Below are positions 56,006-64,000 of a stretch of 64,000 nucleotides of DNA, one piece after another; position 1 is the stretch's first letter; every line of letters begins with the position of its first letter. Where the stretch lies: assembly GCF_001586775.1 (NCBI RefSeq), contig NZ_LQXS01000002.1, forward strand, positions 186,001-250,000, in the 5' to 3' direction. The translations under genes were made by a program, and so were the position numbers. The stretch is from Sphingobacterium populi (GTDB lineage: Bacteria > Bacteroidota > Bacteroidia > Sphingobacteriales > Sphingobacteriaceae). The notes beneath the pieces are model-generated. The model did no database searches. It was not told where the DNA came from and saw nothing but the letters and a program-made list of their open reading frames with translations.

Positions 56006-57766
56006 ATGAATACGTACAATAATCCGGTACTCAAAAATTTGCCTGCACACCTTAGGCAATTTGTAGTGCCGCAAAATTATCAGCGCTATACCGCCATTGA
56101 TCAAGCCGTTTGGCGCTATGTAATGCGGCAAAACTACGCATACTTAAAAGACGTAGCCTACTATCCATATATCCCAGGTTTGCGTAAGGCAGGTTTGAGT
56201 ATTGAGCAAATTCCTGATTTACAAACTATGAATGATAGCTTGTCACAAATTGGTTGGGGAGCTGTCACGGTCGATGGCTTTATTCCACCATCGGCGTTTA
56301 TGGAATTTCAAGCACATCGTGTACTGGTAATTGCGGCAGATATTCGCCAACTAAAACATATAGAATATACGCCCGCTCCGGATATCATCCATGAATCGTC
56401 TGGCCATGCGCCTATAATCGGCGAACAAGAGTATGCTGATTACTTGCAATATTTTGGTGAAGTAGGCAGTAAAGCGATGTACTCTGCACAAGATTTTCAA
56501 CTTTATGAAGCCATTCGCCATCTATCAATCTTGAAAGAACGCACAGATGTCACTAGCGATGAGCTGGAAGCTGCAAATTCAGTATTGAACAATATCCAGG
56601 AAAATATGGGCGAGCCATCAGAAATGGCACTGCTCAGTAGATTGCACTGGTGGACAGTGGAATATGGGTTGATCGGCACCATCGAAAACCCTAAAATTTA
56701 TGGCGCGGGATTATTATCGTCTATTGGCGAAAGCGCGAACTGCATGCAGTCGGATGTTCCTAAGTTAGCGTACACGATCGATGCTATAGCTTACTCATAT
56801 GATATTACGACAGAGCAACCTCAATTATTCGTTACTCCAGATTTTGCGCATTTACGAAAAGTTTTAGACGAGTTTGCCGATAGGATGTCTTTTAGAAGAG
56901 GGGGAAAATATGGAGTTGATTTGGCCATAGCTAGTGGTAATACATGTACATGTGTTTATAGCTCAGGATTACAAGTTTCTGGTACATTTCTACAAGCTGG
57001 AAACCCGCAACAGCTATCTTATATAGGTACAATAGGTCCGACAGCACTTGCCATTGACAATCAGCAATTGAGTGATCATGGCAAAATACAACATCCGGAG
57101 GGTTTTGGAAGTCCTGTGGGATCTATAATTGGCTCAGAACGGGGTTTGGAAGATTGTCAGTTGCAAGATCTAAAAAAAATAGGTCTGATTGCAGGTGAAA
57201 TGGCGGAAATTAACTTTAAATCAGGAATTCAAGTACGTGGTAAGTTGATCGACCATATTTTTTATAAATCGAAATTGTGCCTGCTAAGTTTTAGTGATTG
57301 TACTGTGCGGGATATTGGCAGTGGAGAAATTTATTTTGAGCCTGCATGGGGCAGGTACGATATGGCAGTTGGTGAGCAGATTGTTTCAGTATACTCGGGA
57401 GCTGCTGATAAATCCACTTTTGATCCCAAGATTACAATATCTGTTCATAAAACTGAAAATCTCGCTCATAGTGGCAAAGAGCAGGAATTAGCTGCGCTTT
57501 ATGCTACGATACGTACTATCAGGGAGCAAGCTACGACTATAAATTTTGAGCAATTTCTCGATGATCATATCGCCGTACTCAACCAGAACTGGCTTGCTCT
57601 AGTCGAGTTACTAGAATTGGCATTAGATAGTAGGAATGTGAAAGCTGCCGCACGCATCGAAGACTTACTAATAAATCTATCCAATAACACACCTCTAATC
57701 CAGAAGTTGATCAACGATGGTATACGTCTAGCTCACAATGATAATATCAAAATAGTATTATATTAG
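56006..57766 (+). CDS. Aromatic amino acid hydroxylase (phenylalanine 4-monooxygenase-like), long form
   Basis: A 586-residue enzyme. The N-terminal ~290 residues form the iron- and pterin-dependent hydroxylase: 'FMEFQAHRVLVIAADIRQLKHIEYTPAPDIIHESSGHAPIIG' gives the iron ligands His129 and His134, with the third ligand Glu219 in 'HWWTVEYGLIG'. The C-terminal ~290 residues are a family-specific extension absent from the ~270-residue Pseudomonas-type enzyme. They contain 'SGIQVRGKLIDHIFYKSKLCLLSFSDC', which is of unknown role. It would convert Phe to Tyr (or act on Trp), and it lies next to HPPD on the same strand, fitting Phe/Tyr degradation. Confidence 0.9.
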   Translation: MNTYNNPVLKNLPAHLRQFVVPQNYQRYTAIDQAVWRYVMRQNYAYLKDVAYYPYIPGLRKAGLSIEQIPDLQTMNDSLSQIGWGAVTVDGFIPPSAFMEFQAHRVLVIAADIRQLKHIEYTPAPDIIHESSGHAPIIGEQEYADYLQYFGEVGSKAMYSAQDFQLYEAIRHLSILKERTDVTSDELEAANSVLNNIQENMGEPSEMALLSRLHWWTVEYGLIGTIENPKIYGAGLLSSIGESANCMQSDVPKLAYTIDAIAYSYDITTEQPQLFVTPDFAHLRKVLDEFADRMSFRRGGKYGVDLAIASGNTCTCVYSSGLQVSGTFLQAGNPQQLSYIGTIGPTALAIDNQQLSDHGKIQHPEGFGSPVGSIIGSERGLEDCQLQDLKKIGLIAGEMAEINFKSGIQVRGKLIDHIFYKSKLCLLSFSDCTVRDIGSGEIYFEPAWGRYDMAVGEQIVSVYSGAADKSTFDPKITISVHKTENLAHSGKEQELAALYATIRTIREQATTINFEQFLDDHIAVLNQNWLALVELLELALDSRNVKAAARIEDLLINLSNNTPLIQKLINDGIRLAHNDNIKIVLY

Positions 57767-57815
57767 ATATTTAATTATTTTATAATTAATATTATATTTT
57801 AAAATGTAAATTAAT

Positions 57816-57823
57816 TATATTTG
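57816..57823 (+). promoter_or_regulatory. Candidate -7 promoter box of hppD
   Basis: TATATTTG is an exact TAnnTTTG match in a strongly AT-rich stretch. It would give a 5' leader of over 200 bases before HPPD. The -33 box is not clear. Confidence 0.4.
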
Positions 57824-57837
57824 TGCATATAATATTT

Positions 57838-57936
57838 ATGACAGCGCTCAATATTCTAACGATTATAATTCGTTCCCTCGGTTTGGCTCTATTTCGTAAG
57901 AATATACTAGCCGATATGGTTTTTGCCCAACACTAA
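57838..57936 (+). other. Small upstream reading frame in the hppD leader
   Basis: A 32-codon frame (Met-Thr-Ala-Leu-Asn-Ile-Leu-Thr-Ile-Ile-Ile-Arg-Ser-Leu-...) rich in Leu and Ile, starting 15 bases past the candidate -7 box. It ends 13 bases before a hairpin. The layout resembles a leader peptide with attenuator. It could equally be chance. Confidence 0.35.
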
Positions 57937-57949
57937 CCTTTAGTACCCT

Positions 57950-57977
57950 ACTCGAGCAAATGCTGTTCGAGTTGCTT
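57950..57977 (+). promoter_or_regulatory. Leader hairpin before hppD (possible attenuator)
   Basis: Stem ACTCGAGCA / TGTTCGAGT (nine pairs, one G-U) with loop AATGC, followed by TGCTTTT. It lies inside the presumed 5' leader, between the small reading frame and the HPPD start at 58045. Confidence 0.4.
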
Positions 57978-58044
57978 TTCCCCTATTTTTCGTTTTACAG
58001 TAGATGATTACTTATGTACGGTAATACAATTTAAATCCAAAATC

Positions 58045-59172
58045 ATGACTCAAACTTTTGCCCAAAAAATCTCTCAAGCAGCAGATTTTTTGCCGATCAA
58101 TGGTACTGATCACATCGAATTTTATGTAGGCAATGCTAAGCAAGCCGCACATTTTTACAAGACTGCATTCGGCTTTCAATCCGAAGCCTACGCTGGTCCC
58201 GAAACCGGTGTTCGAGATCGCTGTTCTTACGTACTAAGACAAAACAAAATCAGGATTGTACTGACGACTGCACTACGATCCGAACATCCAATTTCTGAGC
58301 ATGTTAAGAAGCACGGCGACGGCGTCAAAATATTGGCTTTGTGGGTAGATGACGCCTATAAAGCATTTGAAGAAACAGTAAAGCGTGGTGCTCGTGCATA
58401 CCAAGAGCCGCAAGTATTAACCGACGAACATGGTGCGGTACGTATGGCGGGAATATATACTTACGGCGAAACAGTACATTTATTCGTAGAGCGTAAAGAT
58501 TATCGTGGATCGTTTATGCCTGGTTATAAGCATTGGGAAAGCGATTATAATCCAATAGAAACAGGTTTATTGTATGTGGATCATTGTGTTGGAAATGTAG
58601 GTTGGGATCGCATGAATCATATGGTCGAATGGTATCAGAATGTAATGGGATTTGTCAACATCTTATCCTTCGATGATAAGCAAATTAACACCGAATATTC
58701 TGCGTTGATGAGCAAAGTTATGAGCAATGGCAATGGGTTTGTAAAATTCCCGATCAACGAACCGGCGGAGGGGAAAAAGAAATCTCAGATTGAAGAATAT
58801 CTAGAATTTTATGAAGGAGAAGGTGTGCAACATGCAGCATTAGCCACTCATGATATCGTAGCGACTGTTCGAGCATTAAAATCAAGAGGTGTGGAATTTT
58901 TGTCGCCGCCGCCTGATAGCTATTATGACATGCTGCCTGATCGTGTAGGGGCAATTGAAGAGGAGATACAAATACTCAAAGCGTTAGGAATCATGGTTGA
59001 TCGGGATGAGGAAGGTTATTTATTGCAGATCTTCACTAAACCAATAGAGGATCGTCCAACCTTGTTTTATGAGATAATTCAACGGCGTGGAGCGCAAAGT
59101 TTTGGTGCTGGAAATTTTAAGGCCTTGTTTGAAGCAATCGAACGCGAACAGGAACTAAGAGGTAATTTATAA
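58045..59172 (+). CDS. hppD: 4-hydroxyphenylpyruvate dioxygenase
   Basis: A 375-residue non-haem iron dioxygenase of the vicinal-oxygen-chelate fold. It starts 'LPINGTDHIEFYVGNAKQAAHFYKTAFGF'. The three iron ligands are His180 in 'LLYVDHCVGNV', His263 in 'GVQHAALATHD' and Glu343 in 'LFYEIIQRRG'. The C-terminal helix 'GAGNFKALFEAIEREQ' gates the active site as in the family. It converts 4-hydroxyphenylpyruvate to homogentisate in tyrosine breakdown. It follows the aromatic hydroxylase gene and precedes an amino-acid dehydrogenase by 12 bases. Confidence 0.97.
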   Translation: MTQTFAQKISQAADFLPINGTDHIEFYVGNAKQAAHFYKTAFGFQSEAYAGPETGVRDRCSYVLRQNKIRIVLTTALRSEHPISEHVKKHGDGVKILALWVDDAYKAFEETVKRGARAYQEPQVLTDEHGAVRMAGIYTYGETVHLFVERKDYRGSFMPGYKHWESDYNPIETGLLYVDHCVGNVGWDRMNHMVEWYQNVMGFVNILSFDDKQINTEYSALMSKVMSNGNGFVKFPINEPAEGKKKSQIEEYLEFYEGEGVQHAALATHDIVATVRALKSRGVEFLSPPPDSYYDMLPDRVGAIEEEIQILKALGIMVDRDEEGYLLQIFTKPIEDRPTLFYEIIQRRGAQSFGAGNFKALFEAIEREQELRGNL

Positions 59173-59184
59173 TTGTGAGCACAT

Positions 59185-60435
59185 ATGAAAGATTTAATGT
59201 CGACATTCGAGCATACACGTCCCGAAATCATCTTCGAGTGGAAAGACACTGAGACAGATGCAGAAGGATGGATTGTAATCAATTCATTGCGTGGAGGTGC
59301 AGCAGGTGGTGGTACAAGAATGCGTTTGGGACTCGATCGTGAAGAAGTAGTAGGTCTCGCAAAAACCATGGAGGTGAAATTCACGGTTTCTGGGCCAGCA
59401 ATTGGTGGTGCAAAATCAGGAATAAATTTCAATCCCACTGACCCTAGGCGCGATGGCGTATTGAAGCGCTGGTTTAAAGCAGTTACACCATTATTAAAAG
59501 CCTATTATGGTACGGGAGGTGATCTGAATGTCGACGAAATTCATGATGTGATTCCGCTTACCGAAAAGTATGGTTTGTGGCATCCACAAGAAGGGATATT
59601 GAGCGGACATTTCAACGTGCAAGAAAATGCGCGTATCCATCAAATTGGCCAACTTCGATATGGTGTTTCTAAAGTAATAGAAGATGTGCAGTATTCTCCG
59701 GATCTGAAAAGAAAGTATCGAGTCGCTGACATGATTACGGGCTATGGCGTGGCACAATCAATCCAGCATTTTTATACCCTATACGATGGTTCCTGTGTAG
59801 GCAAGCGTGCAATTATACAAGGTTGGGGAAATGTTGCGGCTTCTGCGGCATTCTATCTGGCCAGAATGGGAGTAAAAATTGTAGGAATCATCGATCGCGT
59901 AGGCGGACTTATTGCCACGGAAGGGTTCACGTTAGAAGAAATTAAAAAACTTTTTCTAGAGCGCGATGGCAATATGCTGTTGTCTCCACTGTTAAGACCA
60001 TACGAGGAGATAAACGAAGAGATTTGGCAAATTGGAGCACAGATTTTTGTGCCTGCGGCTGCATCACGACTAGTTTCTCAAAGTAATGTAGAAAGCCTAA
60101 TTGCTAACGGATTGGAACTGATATCCTCTGGTGCCAATGTTCCCTTCGCCGATCGTGAGATATTCTACGGCCCAGTGATGGAATTTGCAGATCGGCATGT
60201 TGCGGTTATACCAGATTTTATTGCTAATTGTGGCATGGCACGTGTGTTTTCCTATTTAATGCAACCTAATATCGAAATTAGCGATCAAGCTCTCTTCACA
60301 GATGTATCTCAGGTAATCTTTACGGCTTTGCAAAAAATCAGAAATGAGAATTCCCAGAAAATAATGTTATCCTCTAAGGCTTACGAAGTAGCGCTGAGAC
60401 AACTGGTTAATAACGAAGCTACGGTGTTAAGCTAA
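59185..60435 (+). CDS. Glu/Leu/Phe/Val-family amino acid dehydrogenase
   Basis: A 416-residue NAD(P)-dependent oxidative deaminase. The dimerisation/substrate domain shows 'VINSLRGGAAGGGTRMRLGLDREEVVGLAKTMEVKFTVSGPAIGGAKSGINF', with the catalytic Lys in 'MEVKF' and the second in 'GGAKSGI'. 'YYGTGGDLNVDE' follows, then the Rossmann domain 'AIIQGWGNVAASAAFYLARMGVKIVGIIDRVGG'. 'FVPAAASRLV' and 'PDFIANCGMARVF' complete it. Length and motifs suit the family; the amino acid used (Glu, Leu or Phe) cannot be settled by eye. It lies directly behind HPPD, so it may deaminate aromatic amino acids or regenerate an amino-group acceptor. Confidence 0.85.
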   Translation: MKDLMSTFEHTRPEIIFEWKDTETDAEGWIVINSLRGGAAGGGTRMRLGLDREEVVGLAKTMEVKFTVSGPAIGGAKSGINFNPTDPRRDGVLKRWFKAVTPLLKAYYGTGGDLNVDEIHDVIPLTEKYGLWHPQEGILSGHFNVQENARIHQIGQLRYGVSKVIEDVQYSPDLKRKYRVADMITGYGVAQSIQHFYTLYDGSCVGKRAIIQGWGNVAASAAFYLARMGVKIVGIIDRVGGLIATEGFTLEEIKKLFLERDGNMLLSPLLRPYEEINEEIWQIGAQIFVPAAASRLVSQSNVESLIANGLELISSGANVPFADREIFYGPVMEFADRHVAVIPDFIANCGMARVFSYLMQPNIEISDQALFTDVSQVIFTALQKIRNENSQKIMLSSKAYEVALRQLVNNEATVLS

Positions 60436-60449
60436 TGCATAACACGAAA

Positions 60450-60806
60450 TCAAAGAAGATTCGAAATCTTGGGTATAAAAATGAATAGCCCGACAGCAGC
60501 AGCACTTATTGCCGTGACTAGTACAGCGGCGGCGGCTGCATCTTTTACTTTTTTAATTTGTGGATGTATATCGGACGACACAAAGTCGGCCAGATATTCT
60601 AATGCGGAGTTGATACATTCCATACTGATCACCAATCCAGCGCTTAAAGTGATTATCGTCCATTCTACTGCGGAGAGGGATAGCATCAAACCTAAAGCGA
60701 TCACTAATAGCATAATGATGAGATGTATCCTGAAATTCGCTTCCTGCGTGAATACAGTACGTAATCCTTGTACTGCATACTGAATGCTTGCGATTAGTCG
60801 TCTCAT
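60450..60806 (-). CDS. Diacylglycerol/undecaprenol kinase-family membrane protein
   Basis: A 118-residue protein with three membrane helices. It shows 'YAVQGLRTVFTQEANFRIHL' (conserved Glu and Asn of the DagK family), 'SAGLVISMECINSALEYLADFVSSDIHPQIKKVKDAAAAAVLV' (the Glu, Asn, Glu, Asp, His, Lys and Asp signature). This is the Gram-positive DgkA/undecaprenol-kinase-like type that phosphorylates lipid alcohols with ATP. It ends 14 bases from the convergent dehydrogenase stop. Confidence 0.9.
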   Translation of the reverse strand: MRRLIASIQYAVQGLRTVFTQEANFRIHLIIMLLVIALGLMLSLSAVEWTIITLSAGLVISMECINSALEYLADFVSSDIHPQIKKVKDAAAAAVLVTAISAAAVGLFIFIPKISNLL

Positions 60807-60944
60807 CTGCTCCCAATTGTTTAATTGACGCCTAATATCAGAATATTTTCATTCCAATGCTCAAGATTCCGGATTGTGAAAATTTTCTGCAGCAGCATGG
60901 AATAATTACGTTTCATGGTTTAAATATTTCACAGATATTTTCAG

Positions 60945-61736
60945 CTAATTATGAGATGACGATGCATTTTTCTTCATCTTAATAATAAACTCTTTCGGAC
61001 TGATGCCAAATTGTTTTTGAAAGTTTCGGGTGAAGTGTGACGGAGTGCTAAAACCTAATTTATTAGCAATTTCGTACACCTTATATCCATGGTTTGTTAG
61101 CAACTGAGCAGCTTTTTTTAATCTCGTGATATTGATTAATTCATTGGGTGACAGATCAGAAAGAGCCTTAATTTTGCGATATAAAGTCGGCCTGCTCATG
61201 CACATTCGTTCTGCCAGCATATCCACACATAAAGTTTGCTCGGACATGTTTTCTAAGATAAGTGTATTCAATTTCTGCAAAAACAACTGATCGCCGGTTG
61301 CCTCCGCGTCGACATCTGATTGGGCAGGGGGAGTAGCATCATAATGCGCCCGCAAAGATTTGCGATTTCGCAGTAAGCTAGAAATTTGAGCTTGTAAGAA
61401 GGTTGGTGAGAAAGGCTTTTCGATATAAGCATCAGCGCCAAATTCTAATCCTTCAATTTTGGATTGCAAGCTATTCTTTGCCGTAAGCATAATAAATGGG
61501 ATATGGCTGTACTGCAAATCATCCTTTATAGCGGTGCATAACTCATAGCCATCCATGATGGGCATTATTAAATCGCTAACGATAAGATCTACCGGATATA
61601 GTTTGATATAATCCAAGGCTTCTTGACCGTTAGTCATTTTTATTACACGGTATTGCTCTTCCAGGTCATCGGCTATAAAGTCCAAAATTTCTTGATGGTC
61701 ATCGGCAATTACGATGGTTGCCTCAGTAGGGTGCAT
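60945..61736 (-). CDS. REC-AraC response regulator
   Basis: About 263 residues from ATG 61736 (ATG 61793 is in frame but adds an unconserved leader). Receiver domain 3-120: acidic pair Asp12-Asp13, phospho-acceptor Asp55 in 'LIVSDLIMP', Thr85 and Lys107 in 'YIEKPF'. The AraC DNA-binding domain covers the last ~105 residues: 'DMLAERMCMSRPTLYRKIKALSDLSPNELINITRLKKAAQLL...VYEIANKLGFSTPSHFTRNFQKQFGISPKEF'. This architecture equals the C-terminal half of hybrid two-component systems but stands alone. No kinase adjoins it. Confidence 0.9.
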   Translation of the reverse strand: MHPTEATIVIADDHQEILDFIADDLEEQYRVIKMTNGQEALDYIKLYPVDLIVSDLIMPIMDGYELCTAIKDDLQYSHIPFIMLTAKNSLQSKIEGLEFGADAYIEKPFSPTFLQAQISSLLRNRKSLRAHYDATPPAQSDVDAEATGDQLFLQKLNTLILENMSEQTLCVDMLAERMCMSRPTLYRKIKALSDLSPNELINITRLKKAAQLLTNHGYKVYEIANKLGFSTPSHFTRNFQKQFGISPKEFIIKMKKNASSSHN

Positions 61737-61841
61737 CGAATTTATCATAGATTTATAAGGTAGCTCTACAACAAATATATCAAATTTCTCCAAAAGGCGG
61801 TTGGTGATTTGAAACGAGGAGTACGACTATAGAAAAAAAAG

Positions 61842-61955
61842 AAAGTCCTGAAATGGGAGCTTCAAGACTTTCGACAAACCAATTATTAACCAAACACTAT
61901 GATGAAAACAATATTTGTGCCATATGTAAGAAATTTCAGTTTTTTATGTGTTTAA
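61842..61955 (+). other. Leader-like element, copy 1, with truncated signal-peptide frame
   Basis: A hairpin (11-bp stem, one mismatch: AAAGTCCTGAA / TTCAAGACTTT, 61842-61871) preceded by eight A, then ACCAATTATTAACC (61878-61891), then ATGATG at 61899. The frame from there codes for 18 residues with signal-peptide character and stops at 61955. Adding one base would continue it into 'LILVFLQNTYLLPLH', a typical hydrophobic core. It looks like the decapitated 5' end of an outer-membrane receptor gene. On the minus strand the hairpin plus T run could act as a terminator. Confidence 0.45.
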
Positions 61956-62020
61956 TTCTTGTGTTTTTGCAAAACACGTATTTATTACCACTTCATAGTA
62001 TCGCTTCCATGCAGTCAATC

Positions 62021-62123
62021 AAAAAAAGAAGTCCTGAAGTGGGGAACTTCAGGACTTCTAAACTAACTAACCAATTATTAACCTATTATGAAAAAATTAC
62101 TACTGCCTATAGAACGCATGTAA
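62021..62123 (+). other. Leader-like element, copy 2
   Basis: Seven A, then a perfect 13-bp hairpin GAAGTCCTGAAGT / ACTTCAGGACTTC (62028-62058), the same 14-mer ACCAATTATTAACC (62070-62083), and an ATG at 62088 with an 11-residue frame ending at 62123. Copy 2 lies 192 bases after copy 1. Read on the minus strand the hairpin followed by seven T would terminate the NYN gene transcript that ends at 62153. Confidence 0.5.
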
Positions 62124-62152
62124 TTCTGAAATAGTACAGTCAAGTTCATTGC

Positions 62153-63313
62153 TTAACTTTTTTTAACATCATGGGTAATTATATCGTTGCTATTGGACAT
62201 GCGGTACGTTGTTTCATTCACTTTATTTACAACAAATGTTGCCCCTTCCACTAGACCCAACTGCGCAGCAGCATCTTTACCTAGGTTTAATACATCCGAT
62301 CGATCTCTCCGATGCGATAGTGTACATTCAAATTTGTCTTTAATAACGATCGTGATTTTGCGTGCACGTGCTGGGAAGAAATATTTTAGCTCTTTCGTAA
62401 TTCGTATTTGATGTTTTCTGACATCATCTGCACTGATTTTATTTCCTGCTGATGGCAGCGTGATATAATCCATGACGGGTTCTGTTTCTGCTACCGCTGC
62501 GGGGGCTTCAGCTACTTCGGTGGTTGCTTCATTCCCTAAGATATTACGTACATAGTACAGCTTATTTTTTGATTTTTCTGTGGTTCTTTCATCCACTTCG
62601 AAATCAGCTTTTCGCGATTTAAAGAGATGCGATATCTTTTCGAAGCCGTGATTTCGCGCATCGAAATCAGGTTTGCGCTTGATGAGCAGATTACCGATTT
62701 CTCCCAAAAAGGCCCATCCGCTCTCATCTGCTGTATCATCTACCGTATCTTTTAGTAATAATAATGTGTCTTCATCTAAAGGAGTACTTTCTTTGGTTGC
62801 CGGTCTTGGTGTTGGTTTATTACCAGTCGTAGGCGCGGTATTGTCGGTTGTTTTCTTTTTAGACGCCGACTTGTGGTCTAGGATCTCCACGTAGATGAAT
62901 TTATCGCAGGATGCGATAAAAGGCTTTGGCGTTTTGCGTTCGCCAATGCCGATAACTAGTTTGCCGGATTCGCGTAGTCGAGTAGCTAAGCGCGTAAAAT
63001 CGCTATCGCTAGACACGATACAAAATCCATCAACTCGATCCGAATGAAGAATGTCCATCGCGTCAATTATCAGTGCTGAATCGGTAGAATTCTTGCCCTG
63101 TGTATAACTATACTGCTGTATGGGGGTGATGGCATGCGTTAGTAAACTAGATTTCCAATTCTCTACAAATGGACTGGTCCAGTCACCATAAATTCGTTTG
63201 ATGGAGGGTACACCGTAGCGATTGACCTCGTTTAAAATTTCTTCTATTTTTTTGTAAGACACGTTGTCCGCGTCTATTAACATTGCTATTTTCTGGTCTT
63301 TGCGATCCGCCAT
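62153..63313 (-). CDS. NYN-domain (PIN-like) protein with OST-HTH/LOTUS-type domain
   Basis: About 386 residues from ATG 63313; an in-frame ATG at 63385 adds a 24-residue leader without family character. Residues ~8-150 form the NYN fold: 'KIAMLIDADNVSY' (Asp14, Asp16), 'GKNSTDSALIIDAMDIL' and 'GFCIVSSDSDFTRLATRLRESGKLVIGIG', with all acidic residues expected for a PIN-like ribonuclease. A low-complexity Thr/Pro/Lys linker leads to a LOTUS-like domain (about 185-255, 'TLLLLKDTVDDTADESGWAFLGEIGNLLIKRKPDFDARNHGFEKISHLF'). The C-terminal ~95 residues ('RKITIVIKDKFECTLSHRRDRS') are unassigned. Probably an RNA-binding nuclease; RNA target unknown. Confidence 0.88.
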   Translation of the reverse strand: MADRKDQKIAMLIDADNVSYKKIEEILNEVNRYGVPSIKRIYGDWTSPFVENWKSSLLTHAITPIQQYSYTQGKNSTDSALIIDAMDILHSDRVDGFCIVSSDSDFTRLATRLRESGKLVIGIGERKTPKPFIASCDKFIYVEILDHKSASKKKTTDNTAPTTGNKPTPRPATKESTPLDEDTLLLLKDTVDDTADESGWAFLGEIGNLLIKRKPDFDARNHGFEKISHLFKSRKADFEVDERTTEKSKNKLYYVRNILGNEATTEVAEAPAAVAETEPVMDYITLPSAGNKISADDVRKHQIRITKELKYFFPARARKITIVIKDKFECTLSHRRDRSDVLNLGKDAAAQLGLVEGATFVVNKVNETTYRMSNSNDIITHDVKKS

Positions 63314-63484
63314 GATATAATTCGTAAGTATACGTGCGATTAAAGGTAGTTGTAAAAGCGGTAACCTGCAAGCGGGCGTATACATAAGACTGTAGTGAAT
63401 AGTTTTTGGCTATATCACTATCGAGTTAATTGATTTTCATTAATTTACATATTATCATATCTTTATGAAGATTGAAGTGCATGA

Positions 63485-64000
<516 letters not shown>

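Noticed and set aside
61853..62134. 93-codon frame across both leader elements
   Set aside because: It runs through two hairpins and repeats in a frame that only partly matches the signal peptide; better explained as leader remnants.

Overview
The window is chromosomal DNA of a Bacteroidota bacterium, most likely a member of the Sphingobacteriaceae. The evidence is four SusC/SusD outer-membrane pairs, a FecI/FecR-type sigma/anti-sigma pair, DUF1080 and Gfo/Idh/MocA sugar enzymes, an AraC-type response regulator like the output half of hybrid two-component systems, and almost no Shine-Dalgarno sequences before start codons. No rRNA, CRISPR array, transposase or replication origin was seen.

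Layout. (1) 1-2100 is the edge of an integrated element: the 3' end of a DUF4886 gene and a tyrosine integrase that lies beside the 3' end of tRNA-Arg(TCT). tRNA-Ser(TGA) follows. (2) 2995-20102 is a mirror-image pair of uptake operons, each starting with a ROK-family repressor: ROK-SusC-SusD rightward from the left, and ROK-SusC-SusD leftward from the right. Between them lie a thiol-redoxin protein, a fused cytochrome c/copper monooxygenase-like protein and a large secreted alpha/beta hydrolase. (3) 20352-33097 is one long leftward locus: sigma factor, FecR, SusC with an STN domain (frameshifted), SusD, an endonuclease/exonuclease/phosphatase-family protein, a Gfo/Idh/MocA oxidoreductase and a HEAT-repeat protein with two DUF1080 domains. 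(4) 33432-46777 is mainly housekeeping: a small unknown protein with a lipoprotein esterase, an acetyltransferase, Lon protease (frameshifted), a TPR protein, an amino-acid permease (frameshifted) behind feoA-feoB and a small Cys-rich Feo partner, a MarR regulator, a ZIP transporter, a PAP2 phosphatase and phosphoglucosamine mutase. (5) 47045-51957 is a fourth SusC/SusD pair. (6) 52045-64000 carries a histidine kinase, an NlpE-like lipoprotein, small unknown proteins, a flavin-fold stress protein, a glutathione peroxidase, an aromatic amino acid block (hydroxylase, HPPD, Glu/Leu/Phe/Val-type dehydrogenase), a diacylglycerol kinase-like protein, a REC-AraC regulator, a NYN/LOTUS-type RNA-binding protein and the start of katG.

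How the parts work together. Each SusC/SusD pair would bring a glycan or glycoconjugate fragment across the outer membrane. The SusC gene with an STN signalling domain sits with FecI/FecR (trans-envelope induction). The two without STN sit directly behind ROK repressors, which would sense a sugar in the cytoplasm. The two ROK promoters share a near-identical palindromic motif, so the regulators may bind the same kind of operator. The copper/haem protein and redoxin suggest an oxidative step in that locus.

Sequence quality caution. Three long genes (susC at 27704-31080, lon, and the permease) are each broken by an apparent loss of one base, and the esterase at 11301 has its signal peptide out of frame. 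All fit single-base deletions, so assembly error is a serious alternative to real gene decay.
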